From Mesorhizobium sp. B2-4-15 (GTDB taxonomy: Bacteria > Pseudomonadota > Alphaproteobacteria > Rhizobiales > Rhizobiaceae): 64,000 nucleotides of DNA. The first letter of the stretch is position 1, and every line of letters begins with the position of its first letter. Shown here in pieces: positions 43,818 through 52,007 of the stretch. The position numbers and the translations under genes are program-made. The stretch spans positions 36,738-100,737 of the forward strand of contig NZ_VFUZ01000022.1 in the NCBI RefSeq assembly GCF_006658505.1, given 5' to 3'. Below the pieces are notes generated by a model that was not told where the DNA came from, ran no database searches, and was given only the letters and a program-made list of their open reading frames with translations.

Positions 43818-45167
43818 TCAGACCTTCGACAGGCCGGCGTCGATCGCCTCGCCCATCTTGGCCACATCGGTGGCGCTGATGATCAATGGCGGCGACAGGA
43901 TGATGTTGTTGCCCGAAACGCGCAGCATGACGCCGGCCTCGTAGGCTGCCTCGGAAACCACGCCCATCGTCTTCTTGTCGGCGGGCTTTTTCGTCGCGCG
44001 GTCGGACACCAGTTCCAGCGCCGCCATCAGCCCCTTGTACCTGACGTCGCCAACGATGGCATGCTTGGCCTTCAGTCCTTCCAGCACCGCCGCGAGTTCG
44101 AGACCACGCGCGGCCGCGTTCTCGTTCAGGCGCAGCCGTTTGGTCTCGGCAAGCGCCGCCAGCCCCGCGGCACAGCCGACCGGGTGGCCGGAATAGGTAT
44201 AACCATGGCCGATGGCGCCGAAACTGGTCTTGTCGGTCTCGAAGACGTCGGCGACCTTGGCACCGATCAATGTAGCGCCAAGCGGGAAATAGCCCGAGGT
44301 GATCGCTTTGGCGATGGTCATGAAATCCGGCTTCACGCCAGATAGCCGAGAACCGGACCATGCGCCGGTGCGGCCGAAGCCGGTGACGACCTCGTCGGCG
44401 ATCAGCAGGATCTCGTGGCGGTCGCAGATCTCGCGTACCAGCGGCATGAAGCTTTCATGCGGAACGATGACACCGCCTGCACCCAGCACCGGCTCCATGA
44501 TGAAAGCGGCGATGGTGTCGCCGCCCTGGAAGGCGATCTCGTCCTCCAGCGCCTTGGCGCATAGCTTCGCCAGCCGCGCCGGGTCGGTTTCGTCGAACGG
44601 GTTGCGGAAGGTCCAGGGGGCGGGGATGTGGAAGACACCGGGCAGCAGCGGCTCGTAGTTGCGGCGGAAATTGGCGTTGCCATTGACCGACGCGCCGCCG
44701 AAATGGGTGCCGTGATAACCCTTCTTCAAGGCGAGGAACTTGGTGCGGTCGCCCTGGCCACGGATTTTCCAGTATTGCCGGGCGAGCCGCAGCGCCGTCT
44801 CCACGGAATCCGAGCCGCCCGAGGTGAAGAAGGTTCGCACCATGCCCTCCGGCGCGAACCAATCAGCGAGTTCATGGGCGAGCTCGATCGACGGCCCGGT
44901 CGAGGTGCCGCGAAAGCCGGAATAATAGGGCAGCGCGCCGAGCTGGTCGGCGATCGCCTTCTTGATCGGATCGCAGCTGTAGCCGAGATTGACGTTCCAC
45001 AGGCCGCCGACGGCGTCGAGCACGGTGTTACCGGCGATATCGGTGACCATCACGCCCTCGCCCTTCATGATCACCTTCGGCGGGTTGGCCCGCATCTCGG
45101 CCGGATGCGCCATCGGATGCCAGATCGGCTTGGCGTTCGTCTCGGTGAGGAAATTGATGTCGCGCAT
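43818..45167 (-). CDS. Class III aminotransferase (omega-amino-acid type)
   Basis: A 449-residue PLP-dependent transaminase. It shows HPMAHPAEM, the YHGTHFGGASVNG segment, the cofactor Asp in LIADEVVTGFGRTG and the PLP lysine in TIAKAITSGYFPLGA. It ends with SPPLIISATDVAKMGEAIDAGL, typical of omega-amino acid:pyruvate aminotransferases. It may transfer an amino group from the amine or amino acid brought in by the APC permease. The spacing of 25 bases to the next gene on each side indicates a single operon with HAD and Tm-1-like genes. Confidence 0.9.
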   Translation of the reverse strand: MRDINFLTETNAKPIWHPMAHPAEMRANPPKVIMKGEGVMVTDIAGNTVLDAVGGLWNVNLGYSCDPIKKAIADQLGALPYYSGFRGTSTGPSIELAHELADWFAPEGMVRTFFTSGGSDSVETALRLARQYWKIRGQGDRTKFLALKKGYHGTHFGGASVNGNANFRRNYEPLLPGVFHIPAPWTFRNPFDETDPARLAKLCAKALEDEIAFQGGDTIAAFIMEPVLGAGGVIVPHESFMPLVREICDRHEILLIADEVVTGFGRTGAWSGSRLSGVKPDFMTIAKAITSGYFPLGATLIGAKVADVFETDKTSFGAIGHGYTYSGHPVGCAAGLAALAETKRLRLNENAAARGLELAAVLEGLKAKHAIVGDVRYKGLMAALELVSDRATKKPADKKTMGVVSEAAYEAGVMLRVSGNNIILSPPLIISATDVAKMGEAIDAGLSKV

Positions 45168-45184
45168 GAAAGGCTCCGCAGTAA

Positions 45185-45853
45185 TCAGGCAGTTGGGACA
45201 AGGTCGAAATGGGCGAGGGCTTCGGCGTAGGATTGTGCCGGTCGGGCAACGTCGAAATGAACCGTGCGCATGCCGGCTTTGCTGCCGCCATCGACATTGC
45301 GCTGCTGGTCGTCAACGAAGACGCAGGCGGCGGCAGGCAGGCCAAGCGCGTCGGTGACGAAGGCATAGGCACGACGGTCGGGCTTGAGGATGCCAGTGTG
45401 GGTGGCGTCGACGATGACGTCGAACAGGCCGAGCAGCGGCAACCGATGGCGAAAGTCGGCACCGTAGAACAGGTCGAGCTCGTTGGACAGGATCGCCAAG
45501 CGAAATCCCGCCGCATGGACGGCGCGAATGGCGCGGTCGGCTTCGGGGCGCACCACCTTTTCCGGCTCGGCACCACGGGCGCGCCGGACGAAGGTCTCCA
45601 TGGCCTGCCAATCCTCACCGAGGAGCCGGCCGACCTCGCTGGTGCGGGTGCGCCAATAGTCGCGCTCGCTGATCTCGTCGGCCTGCATCGAGCGCCAGAG
45701 CGGATCGCTCTCCGGATCGAACGGCCCGCGCCATTGCAGCGTGCCGGGCTTCAGGCCAAGCGCCTGTTCGGTCAAGGCATGGGTCTCGAAGAGCGTCCGG
45801 GTGACGACGCCACCGAAATCGAGGACAAGCGCCTGGGCCGACGGAGCGCTCAC
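45185..45853 (-). CDS. HAD-superfamily hydrolase, subfamily IA
   Basis: A 222-residue HAD protein. Motif I is VLDFGGVVTRTLF, in which the second Asp of the common DxD is Gly; this is usual in the epoxide-hydrolase-N-terminal/haloacid-dehalogenase-like group. Motif II is LAILSNELDLFYG, motif III the Lys in ILKPDRRAY and motif IV VFVDDQQRNVDGG. It may be a phosphatase or dehalogenase-like enzyme; the pathway suggests a phosphate ester substrate. Its start overlaps the Tm-1-like gene's stop by four bases. Confidence 0.88.
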   Translation of the reverse strand: MSAPSAQALVLDFGGVVTRTLFETHALTEQALGLKPGTLQWRGPFDPESDPLWRSMQADEISERDYWRTRTSEVGRLLGEDWQAMETFVRRARGAEPEKVVRPEADRAIRAVHAAGFRLAILSNELDLFYGADFRHRLPLLGLFDVIVDATHTGILKPDRRAYAFVTDALGLPAAACVFVDDQQRNVDGGSKAGMRTVHFDVARPAQSYAEALAHFDLVPTA

Positions 45854-47136
45854 GCGGCCACTCCCTTGGCCGGCATGCCGCGCGGGACGATGCCTTCCTC
45901 GACCCAGCGGTCGAAGATCTCGAGCGCCTTGCCGACAAAGTCGTCGCTGTTGATATGAGCGTCGATCTCGTGGAACTCGACGCTTGCGGGGACTGCCTTG
46001 CGCATTTCATCGACGAAGGCGGCAAGGGCTTCCGGTTCATAGAGCGGCTCGCCCTGCACGTCCCATTCCTGGATGCCCCGGGACGGCAGGATGAGGGCGG
46101 AGCGGCCTTTTGCCATGGCGAGCTTTCCGGCAATGGTTCTGGCGACCTGGCGGCGGTCATCCGCGTCGACGGTGACCGAGGCGATCAGCCGGTTGTGGGC
46201 ATGAAACGGTCTCTCGGAGAACTTAGCCGGCAAATCCTGCCAGGTCGGCAGGTCTACCATGTCCACCGCGCCCGGCGCCGCGATCTGCGGGATGCCGCGA
46301 GCGCCGGCATTCTCCAGCCGGTCCACTCCCGAGCTGACGACGGAGCCGGCCAGATGATTGGTGATTTCCTGCAGGCTGAAGTCGAAGACGGCGCAGAAGT
46401 GGTCCTGGCCGGCGATCGATTCGAAGGCGCGGCCGCCCATTCCGGTGGTGTGAAAGACGGCGACGTCATAGCCGCGCCGCTCCAACGCCGGCTTCAGCGT
46501 CTTCATGTAGCGCAAGCAGCTGGAGCCGAGCGAGGTCATGCCGACTGTCGGGCCGTGCGCCGGAGCCGACGCACGCGACGCAAGCACGATTTTCGCCGCG
46601 CCGACCACGGCGCCGCAGGCCTGCGACAGGACCAACTTGCAGATAGTGTTGAGGCCGTATAGCCCACCGGCCCAGAGGATCATCATCAGGTCCGGCGCGA
46701 CCCGCTCCGGTGGGATGAGGTGCGAATAGGCGATGGTGGAGACGACGAATTTCGGCACGCCAAGCGGCAGGCTGAGCGCGATGTCGAGCGCCAGATCGGT
46801 GCCCATGGAGCCGCCTATGGCGATGAAGGCGTCGATCTCTCCGGCCTGGTGAAGCCTGCGCACCAATTGCACGGCGCCGCCGGCCATCAGCGTCATGGCG
46901 GTGTTCTCGTCGCCGCTCGCGACGATCTCGGCTATTGTCACATCGACGGCCCGCGCCACGGCATGCTTATCGTGGTCAGGGCTATAGGGCGGATCGCCCA
47001 GCACGCTGACATCCATCATCACGGCGCTGCCGCCCGATGCCTCTATGCATGCCTTCATGAACAGCAGTTCGTCGGCCTTGGTGTCGCCCGTGCCGATGAC
47101 CAGGATGCGAGGCACTGTCGCGATCTGCTTGGACAT
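45850..47136 (-). CDS. Tm-1-like ATP-binding domain protein (UPF0261)
   Basis: A 428-residue member of the UPF0261 family, named after the N-terminal domain of tomato Tm-1. The beginning ILVIGTGDTKADELLFMKACIEASGG is the family hallmark (shown here by GTGDTKADEL), followed by GGSMGTDLALDIALSLPLGVPK, VGMTSLGSSCLRYMKTL, FHTTGMGGRAFESI and GGVDMVDLP-like AAPGAVDMVDLPTWQDLP. It lacks the second TIM-barrel domain of Tm-1. No enzyme activity is established for bacterial members. Its ATG overlaps the IclR stop by one base (TGATG). Confidence 0.9.
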   Translation of the reverse strand: MSKQIATVPRILVIGTGDTKADELLFMKACIEASGGSAVMMDVSVLGDPPYSPDHDKHAVARAVDVTIAEIVASGDENTAMTLMAGGAVQLVRRLHQAGEIDAFIAIGGSMGTDLALDIALSLPLGVPKFVVSTIAYSHLIPPERVAPDLMMILWAGGLYGLNTICKLVLSQACGAVVGAAKIVLASRASAPAHGPTVGMTSLGSSCLRYMKTLKPALERRGYDVAVFHTTGMGGRAFESIAGQDHFCAVFDFSLQEITNHLAGSVVSSGVDRLENAGARGIPQIAAPGAVDMVDLPTWQDLPAKFSERPFHAHNRLIASVTVDADDRRQVARTIAGKLAMAKGRSALILPSRGIQEWDVQGEPLYEPEALAAFVDEMRKAVPASVEFHEIDAHINSDDFVGKALEIFDRWVEEGIVPRGMPAKGVAA

Positions 47137-47906
47137 CAGGCCTGCCTCCTCAGCGTTTGCAGATTGTCGCCATTGAGGCGCATCGAAATCTCCCGTGCCG
47201 CGGCCATCACCGCAAGTCCTCGTTGCGCGATGTCGGCCGTCGTCGTTCTTGCCTTCGGCGCCGCCACCGCAATGGTGCCGATCGCGAAGCCGTCCGCCGC
47301 CAGGATCGCCGCCGCGACGGAGATGACGCCTTCTTCCAGGCCCTGGTCGCAGATCGAATAGCCGCGATCGCGCGCCTCACCGATGGAGCGGGAGATGGCG
47401 GCCGGCTCGACCAGCGTGTGCGCCGTGAAGGCATCGAGCGGGCCCGCCAGGCATGCCTTGACGGTCTCACCCCTGGCAAAGGCCAGATAGGCGATGCCCG
47501 ACGCGGTCGAATGCAGCGGCAGAAGCTGGCCGATATCGATGTTAACCCGATTTGCCCAGGCCGGATGCTCGACATGGACGGTGACCAGCCTGTCGGTGCC
47601 GAATTCCGACAGATGCACGGTCTCGGCCGTCGCGCCGGCCAGATCCCGCACCAGCGGCACCGCGGTCTGCAGGAAAGGAAAGCGGGCCTCGCGGATGCGT
47701 GCCAGCCGCGACAGGCCGGCGCCGAGCCTGTAGTGCCGTGTGGCGGCGTCCTGCTCGACGAAGCCATTGTCGGTCAGAGCCAACAGCAGCCGACGTGTCG
47801 TCGCCTTGTCGAAGCCCGCCCGGCGCGCCAGCTCGGTCAGCCCGAGCTCGGGCTCGGCCACGGTGAACAGCTCCAGAAGTGAAATCGCCTTGCCGACCGT
47901 ACCCAA
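47136..47906 (-). CDS. IclR-family transcriptional regulator
   Basis: A 256-residue IclR regulator using TTG 47906, which has GGAGG five bases upstream and begins at the family's GTVGKAISLLELF. The open frame extends to a TTG at 48002, but those residues are not IclR-like. The helix-turn-helix is LGLTELARRAGFDKATTRRLLLAL; the ligand domain has GQLLPLHSTASGIAYLAF and GYSICDQGLEEGVISVAAAI. It heads the minus-strand operon and is divergent from the APC permease. A GGTTCA/TGAACC palindrome between them is a probable operator. Confidence 0.92.
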   Translation of the reverse strand: MGTVGKAISLLELFTVAEPELGLTELARRAGFDKATTRRLLLALTDNGFVEQDAATRHYRLGAGLSRLARIREARFPFLQTAVPLVRDLAGATAETVHLSEFGTDRLVTVHVEHPAWANRVNIDIGQLLPLHSTASGIAYLAFARGETVKACLAGPLDAFTAHTLVEPAAISRSIGEARDRGYSICDQGLEEGVISVAAAILAADGFAIGTIAVAAPKARTTTADIAQRGLAVMAAAREISMRLNGDNLQTLRRQA

Positions 47907-48008
47907 CGCATCCTCCGGCCAATGTGCATCCCCAAGGGCGCAATCATTTAACGTGTGAATTAACTTGACAGGAAGCGGCTTTGTTTGCAAGTCTATATTC
48001 AAAATAAC

Positions 48009-48025
48009 GGTTCAAATAATGAACC
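48009..48025. promoter_or_regulatory. Probable IclR operator, GGTTCA-N5-TGAACC
   Basis: A perfect inverted repeat, GGTTCA at 48009-48014 and TGAACC at 48020-48025 with AATAA between, in the divergent region of the IclR and permease genes. IclR proteins commonly bind palindromes of this length with TTCA/TGAA halves. A TTGACA at 47965-47970 lies upstream, but I could not place a well-spaced -10 box. Confidence 0.65.
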
Positions 48026-48092
48026 ATCATCCAGAGCGCGTGGACAGGCCAGTCGGCCGGCGAACTCCAAGGTTCGCAATCAGGAGGGACCA

Positions 48093-49541
48093 ATGACAGC
48101 AGTTTCGGAACAGGCGCCGGCCAACAGGCTGCGCAAGAACAGTCTTGGCGTCGGCGCCATCACCTTCATGGTGATCTCGGCGGCGGCTCCGCTCACGGCG
48201 GTCGCCGGCGGCACGCCGCTCGGCATGCTGATGGGCAATGGCGCGGGCTTTGCCGGCACCTATCTGATCGTCACGGTGCTGCTGCTCCTGTTCGCGGTCG
48301 GCTATGTCGCCATGTCGCGCCATGTCGGCAATGCCGGCGCCTTCTATGCCTATGCCGCGCGCGGCCTCGGCGGCCTTGCCGGCGGCGCCACGGCGCTGAT
48401 CGCGATCCTGTCCTACAATGCCATGCAGATCGGCGTCATGGGGCTTCTGGGGGCGGCGACCTCCGGCCTGTTCGCCGGCTGGGGCGTCAACCTGCCCTGG
48501 TGGGTATGGAGCTTCATCGCCATCGCCATCGTCGCCGTGCTCGGTTACCGCCAGGTCGACCTGTCGGCCAAGATCCTGACGGTGCTGGTGCTGTGCGAAT
48601 ACGCCGTGGTGCTTGTCCTTGACCTGGCCATCCTCAAGACCGGCGGCGACAGCGGCCTTTCGGCGGCACCGTTCAGCTGGAGCCAGATCACCTCAGGCGC
48701 ACCGGCCATCGCCATCCTGTTCTGTTTTGCCGCCTTCATCGGCTTCGAGGCGACGACGATCTATGCCGAGGAAGCCCGCGACCCCAAGGTCACGATTCCG
48801 CAGGCGACCTACTTCTCGGTGCTGCTGATCGGCCTCTTCTACATGGTCACGGCCTGGCTGATGGCGGTGGGCGCCGGCATCGACAAATTGCTGCCGGCCC
48901 TGCAGGGCCTGCAGGACCCGACGACCTTCCTGTTCGGCCTGTCCGACCGTTATGCGGGGACGCTGCTTACCCATGCGATGAGCATCGTGTTCGTATCGAG
49001 CCTGTTCGCCGGCGTGCTGGCTTTCCACAACGCGGTCGCCCGCTACATCTACGTCTCCGGCCGCGAGAAGCTCTTGCCGCAGTCGATCGGTGTGACGCAT
49101 TCGGCGCACCAGAGCCCGCATGTCGCCTCGGTGATCCAGAGCGTGCTTGCGGCCGTCGTCGTCGGGCTGTTCGCCGTGCTCGGCCTAGATCCGGTGCTGG
49201 CGCTGTTTTCCTGGCTGACCAATGTCGCGACGCTCGGCGTCATCGTGATGATGGCTGTCGCCTCGCTCGCCGTGGTGATGTACTTCCGCGCCAACCCGTC
49301 GGCGCAGGAGAATGCCGTGAAGACCACCATCCTGCCGGGGCTGACCTTCATCGCCTTCGCCATCATCATCTATCTGATCGTCATCAATTTCGGCAGCCTG
49401 TCGGGAGCCGGCGGCTTCCTCGGCGTGTTCCTGCCGGGATTGGTGCTGATCGCGGCGGTGATCGGCCTGTTGCTGGCGGGTGCGTTGAAGGGCCGGGATC
49501 CGGTCGCTTTCAAAAACCTCGGCGTGCCCCTGAAGGATTGA
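48093..49541 (+). CDS. APC-family amino-acid/amine permease
   Basis: A 482-residue, about 12-helix secondary transporter of the amino acid-polyamine-organocation superfamily. The first helices contain KNSLGVGAITFMVISAAAPLT and the glycine-rich substrate/ion site; FCFAAFIGFEATTIYAEEARDPKVTIPQA is the classic helix VI/loop signature (FIGFEATTIYAEEARDP). ATG 48093 follows AGGAGGGAC. A hairpin terminator follows the gene. It probably imports the amine or amino acid handled by the neighbouring aminotransferases, kinase and aldehyde dehydrogenase. Confidence 0.92.
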   Translation: MTAVSEQAPANRLRKNSLGVGAITFMVISAAAPLTAVAGGTPLGMLMGNGAGFAGTYLIVTVLLLLFAVGYVAMSRHVGNAGAFYAYAARGLGGLAGGATALIAILSYNAMQIGVMGLLGAATSGLFAGWGVNLPWWVWSFIAIAIVAVLGYRQVDLSAKILTVLVLCEYAVVLVLDLAILKTGGDSGLSAAPFSWSQITSGAPAIAILFCFAAFIGFEATTIYAEEARDPKVTIPQATYFSVLLIGLFYMVTAWLMAVGAGIDKLLPALQGLQDPTTFLFGLSDRYAGTLLTHAMSIVFVSSLFAGVLAFHNAVARYIYVSGREKLLPQSIGVTHSAHQSPHVASVIQSVLAAVVVGLFAVLGLDPVLALFSWLTNVATLGVIVMMAVASLAVVMYFRANPSAQENAVKTTILPGLTFIAFAIIIYLIVINFGSLSGAGGFLGVFLPGLVLIAAVIGLLLAGALKGRDPVAFKNLGVPLKD

Positions 49542-49553
49542 ATTGGAGTATCG

Positions 49554-49577
49554 GGGCGGCGTATCACGCCGCCCTTT
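49554..49577 (+). terminator. Hairpin between APC permease and aldehyde dehydrogenase genes
   Basis: GGGCGGCGT at 49554-49562 pairs with ACGCCGCCC at 49566-49574 around a three-base loop, followed by TTT. The stem is strong but the T-run is short, so it may only reduce read-through into the dehydrogenase gene. Confidence 0.6.
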
Positions 49578-49604
49578 GGTGCATCTCCTCGAAGTGAGAC
49601 CGTA

Positions 49605-51092
49605 ATGATCAGTCAAAATACCATCGACACGCTGCGCAAGGCCGAAATCGGCGCGCGCGGCCTGTTCATCGATGGCGCTCAAGTTGAGGCAACAAGCGGT
49701 GCGACGCTGCAGGTGGTCTCACCGATCGACGGCCGGCCTTTCGCCAGCATCGCCGACGGCAATGCCGCCGATGTCGATCGCGCGGTCCGCTCGGCGCGCA
49801 AGGCGTTCGAGAACGGTTCGTGGTCGCGCGCCGCACCCGCCTTGCGCAAGAAAGTGCTGACCAAATTCGCCGAGCTGATCGAAAGGCATGCCGACGAACT
49901 GGCCGTGCTCGGCGTACGCGACAATGGGACCGAGATCGGCATGGCCTACAAGGCCGAGCCGCTGTCGGCCGCCGGGACCATCCGCTATTACGCCGAGGCG
50001 ATCGACAAGGTCTATGGCGAGATCGCGCCGACGGCCGAGAACGTGCTGGGTCTGATCCACAAGGAACCGCTCGGCGTCGTCGGCGTCATCGTTCCCTGGA
50101 ACTTCCCGCTGATGATCGGCACCTGGAAGATCGCGCCGGCCCTTGCCGCCGGCAATTGCGTGGTGGTCAAGCCGCCGGAGATCGCGTCGCTGACGCTGCT
50201 GCGGCTGGCGGAACTGGCTGCCGAAGCAGGACTGCCCGCCGGCGTGCTCAATGTCGTGACCGGCCGGGGCGCCGTTACCGGTGAGGCGCTGGGCCTGCAT
50301 ATGGATGTCGATGCCATCGCCTTCACAGGGTCGGGACCGGTTGGCCGGCGGCTGCTCGACTATTCCGCCCGTTCCAATTTGAAGCGTATCTTCCTGGAAC
50401 TCGGCGGCAAGTCGCCCAACATCGTCTTTGCCGATGCGCCTGACCTGAAGCAGGCGGCAGTCGTCTCCGCCAACGGCATCTTCCGCAACTCCGGCCAGGT
50501 CTGCGTCGCCGGCTCGCGCCTGCTCGTGCAATCCTCGGTCTATGACCGCTTCATGGACGAACTTCTCCAGGCGACTACGCGGCTGAGGGTCGGCGATCCG
50601 CTCGATCTCGGAAGCGACATCGGCGCGGTGTCGAGCGCGGAGCAGCTGGAGAAGAATCTCGGCTTCGTTGCCAAGGCCAGGGAAGAAGGCGCGAGGCTGG
50701 TCACCGGAGGCGAAAGGATACTGGCCGAAACCGGCGGCAGCTACATGGCGCCGACGATCTTCGAGAATGTGACGCAGGACATGCAGCTTGCTCGCGAGGA
50801 GGTGTTCGGCCCGGTGCTCGGCGTCATGCGCTTCGACACCGAGGAGGAAGCGGTGCGGCTTGCCAATTCGACCGTCTACGGGCTTGCCTCGGCGGTGTGG
50901 ACATCAAACCTTTCCACCGCGCACCGCATGGTGCGCGCCATCAATGCCGGCGTCGTCCACGTCAACACCTATGGCGGCGCCGACATCACCGTGCCGCTCG
51001 GCGGCGTCAAGCAGTCCGGCTTCGGCCGCGACAAGTCGCTGCACGCGCTGGAGAAATATATGGAGCTGAAGACGGCATGGATCGCGCTTTGA
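49605..51092 (+). CDS. NAD(P)-dependent aldehyde dehydrogenase
   Basis: A 495-residue aldehyde dehydrogenase. Present are GVVGVIVPWNFPLMIGTWKI, FTGSGPVGRRLLDY, the catalytic Glu in FLELGGKSPNIVF, the catalytic Cys in RNSGQVCVAGSRLLV, EEVFGPVLGVMRF and the end-motif PLGGVKQSGFGRDKSLHALEKY. It is most like gamma-aminobutyraldehyde/betaine-aldehyde-type enzymes. It likely oxidises the aldehyde made by the omega-aminotransferase. It lies 63 bases after the permease gene on the same strand, beyond a hairpin. Confidence 0.92.
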   Translation: MISQNTIDTLRKAEIGARGLFIDGAQVEATSGATLQVVSPIDGRPFASIADGNAADVDRAVRSARKAFENGSWSRAAPALRKKVLTKFAELIERHADELAVLGVRDNGTEIGMAYKAEPLSAAGTIRYYAEAIDKVYGEIAPTAENVLGLIHKEPLGVVGVIVPWNFPLMIGTWKIAPALAAGNCVVVKPPEIASLTLLRLAELAAEAGLPAGVLNVVTGRGAVTGEALGLHMDVDAIAFTGSGPVGRRLLDYSARSNLKRIFLELGGKSPNIVFADAPDLKQAAVVSANGIFRNSGQVCVAGSRLLVQSSVYDRFMDELLQATTRLRVGDPLDLGSDIGAVSSAEQLEKNLGFVAKAREEGARLVTGGERILAETGGSYMAPTIFENVTQDMQLAREEVFGPVLGVMRFDTEEEAVRLANSTVYGLASAVWTSNLSTAHRMVRAINAGVVHVNTYGGADITVPLGGVKQSGFGRDKSLHALEKYMELKTAWIAL

Positions 51093-51138
51093 GCCAGCGA
51101 CAGAGCAAGGTCGCCCACTAAAATACATGATGCGCCGA

Positions 51139-51722
51139 CTAACTAACTAAGGCAACTACATCTTCGATGAGCGCTTGCAGTGGCGCTTCGGAGCCGTTGA
51201 AACTGTCAATCATGGCCTGGATCACCCGATCGCGGGCTAGCATATCGGCATTGAAAGCAAAGCCCGATGCTCGGCGAGCATGGCGAGGAATGCGAGCTGG
51301 GTGCGGCCGTTGCCCTCGCGAAACGGATGCACGGCATTCAGCTCGGCGATGACGTGCGCCAAGTGCTTCGCGAAGTCGGTAGTGTTAAAGTCAGCCAGGT
51401 GGTCGGGATTGCCGAGTTCATGGAAGACCCGCCCCATCTCGCTGGCAATGTGTTCGGGATAGCAGAACCAATTGCCACCCTTGCCGATGCGAATGGTACG
51501 CACCTGGCCGGCCCAGGCGTATACGTCCTGGAAAAGGTGTCGGTGTAAGCTGAGATAGTGGGGATAGTCCAGTTCGCCTGCCGGTAAAGGCTCGTCGGCG
51601 CGAGTTAGGAAGAGAGCGAGTTCGACCTCTTCAAGTTCGGCCTGGTCGCGCATATCCAGCAGGTTGATGAGCACCGTTGTGCCGGGATAGCAGAGCGGAT
51701 CGGACTCGGCTGCGTAGACCAA
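51139..51722 (-). pseudogene. Fic-family protein gene, frameshifted near the 3' end
   Basis: The first 160 codons encode a Fic/Doc-type AMP-transferase: DPLCYPGTTVLINLL, HRHLFQDVYAWAGQVRTIRI, WFCYPEHI, and the catalytic HPFREGNGRTQ with the essential His. The frame then ends at a TAG at 51237. In another frame the sequence continues as ASGFAFNADMLARDRVIQAM, then DSFNGSEAPLQALIEDVVA to a stop at 51139, which is a normal Fic C-terminus. The break lies at about 51268-51272 (coding strand GAGCATCGG), where one base seems missing. Either a real inactivating or truncating mutation, or a sequencing error. The start is TTG 51722, just after the antitoxin-like gene. Confidence 0.8.
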
Positions 51723-51725
51723 CGT

Positions 51726-51932
51726 CTATTTCTTCTTGCGGATTTCTTCCTTGATGAGCGAGCGGCGCTCATCACCGGACAGTCCGTGCCGGGCACCTTG
51801 ACTGAGCACTTCGCTCATGCGGGGCGACAGTTTCATGCCTTCCACGGCGCTGATTTTCTCGCCGCGCGCCCTGGTCAGAACGAATTGGCCTGTTTTGGCC
51901 GAATGGCCGGGTCTCGAAGTTGGGGATTTCAT
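51726..51932 (-). CDS. Antitoxin-like small protein upstream of fic
   Basis: A 68-residue basic protein starting MKSPTSRPGHSAKTGQFVL. The middle reads GEKISAVEGMKLSPRM and the end GLSGDERRSLIKEEIRKKK. Its position directly before fic (three bases between TAG and the TTG start) is that of an antitoxin, and similar small proteins with an ISAVEG-LSP motif stand before Fic or other toxins in rhizobia, as far as I recall. An ATG at 51956 is in frame. No Shine-Dalgarno sequence is seen; the promoter position suggests a leaderless message. Confidence 0.7.
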   Translation of the reverse strand: MKSPTSRPGHSAKTGQFVLTRARGEKISAVEGMKLSPRMSEVLSQGARHGLSGDERRSLIKEEIRKKK

Positions 51933-51938
51933 CTGCAA

Positions 51939-51967
51939 ATCATACCATGAATTCAAAGGGCGGACAA
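51939..51967 (-). promoter_or_regulatory. Promoter of the antitoxin-fic unit
   Basis: On the minus strand, TTGTCC (51967-51962) and TATGAT (51944-51939) are 17 bases apart. Only six bases separate the -10 box from the ATG at 51932, so transcription would start at or next to the start codon. Confidence 0.6.
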
Positions 51968-52007
51968 AACCGATTTCCGAAGCAAGCCATGTGCCGTCGG
52001 TCCACTC

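Noticed and set aside
43818..45167. Treating both class III aminotransferase-fold genes as duplicates
   Set aside because: Their sequences differ at the N-terminus and active-site regions; one follows omega-transaminases, the other the AGXT2L phospho-lyase pattern.
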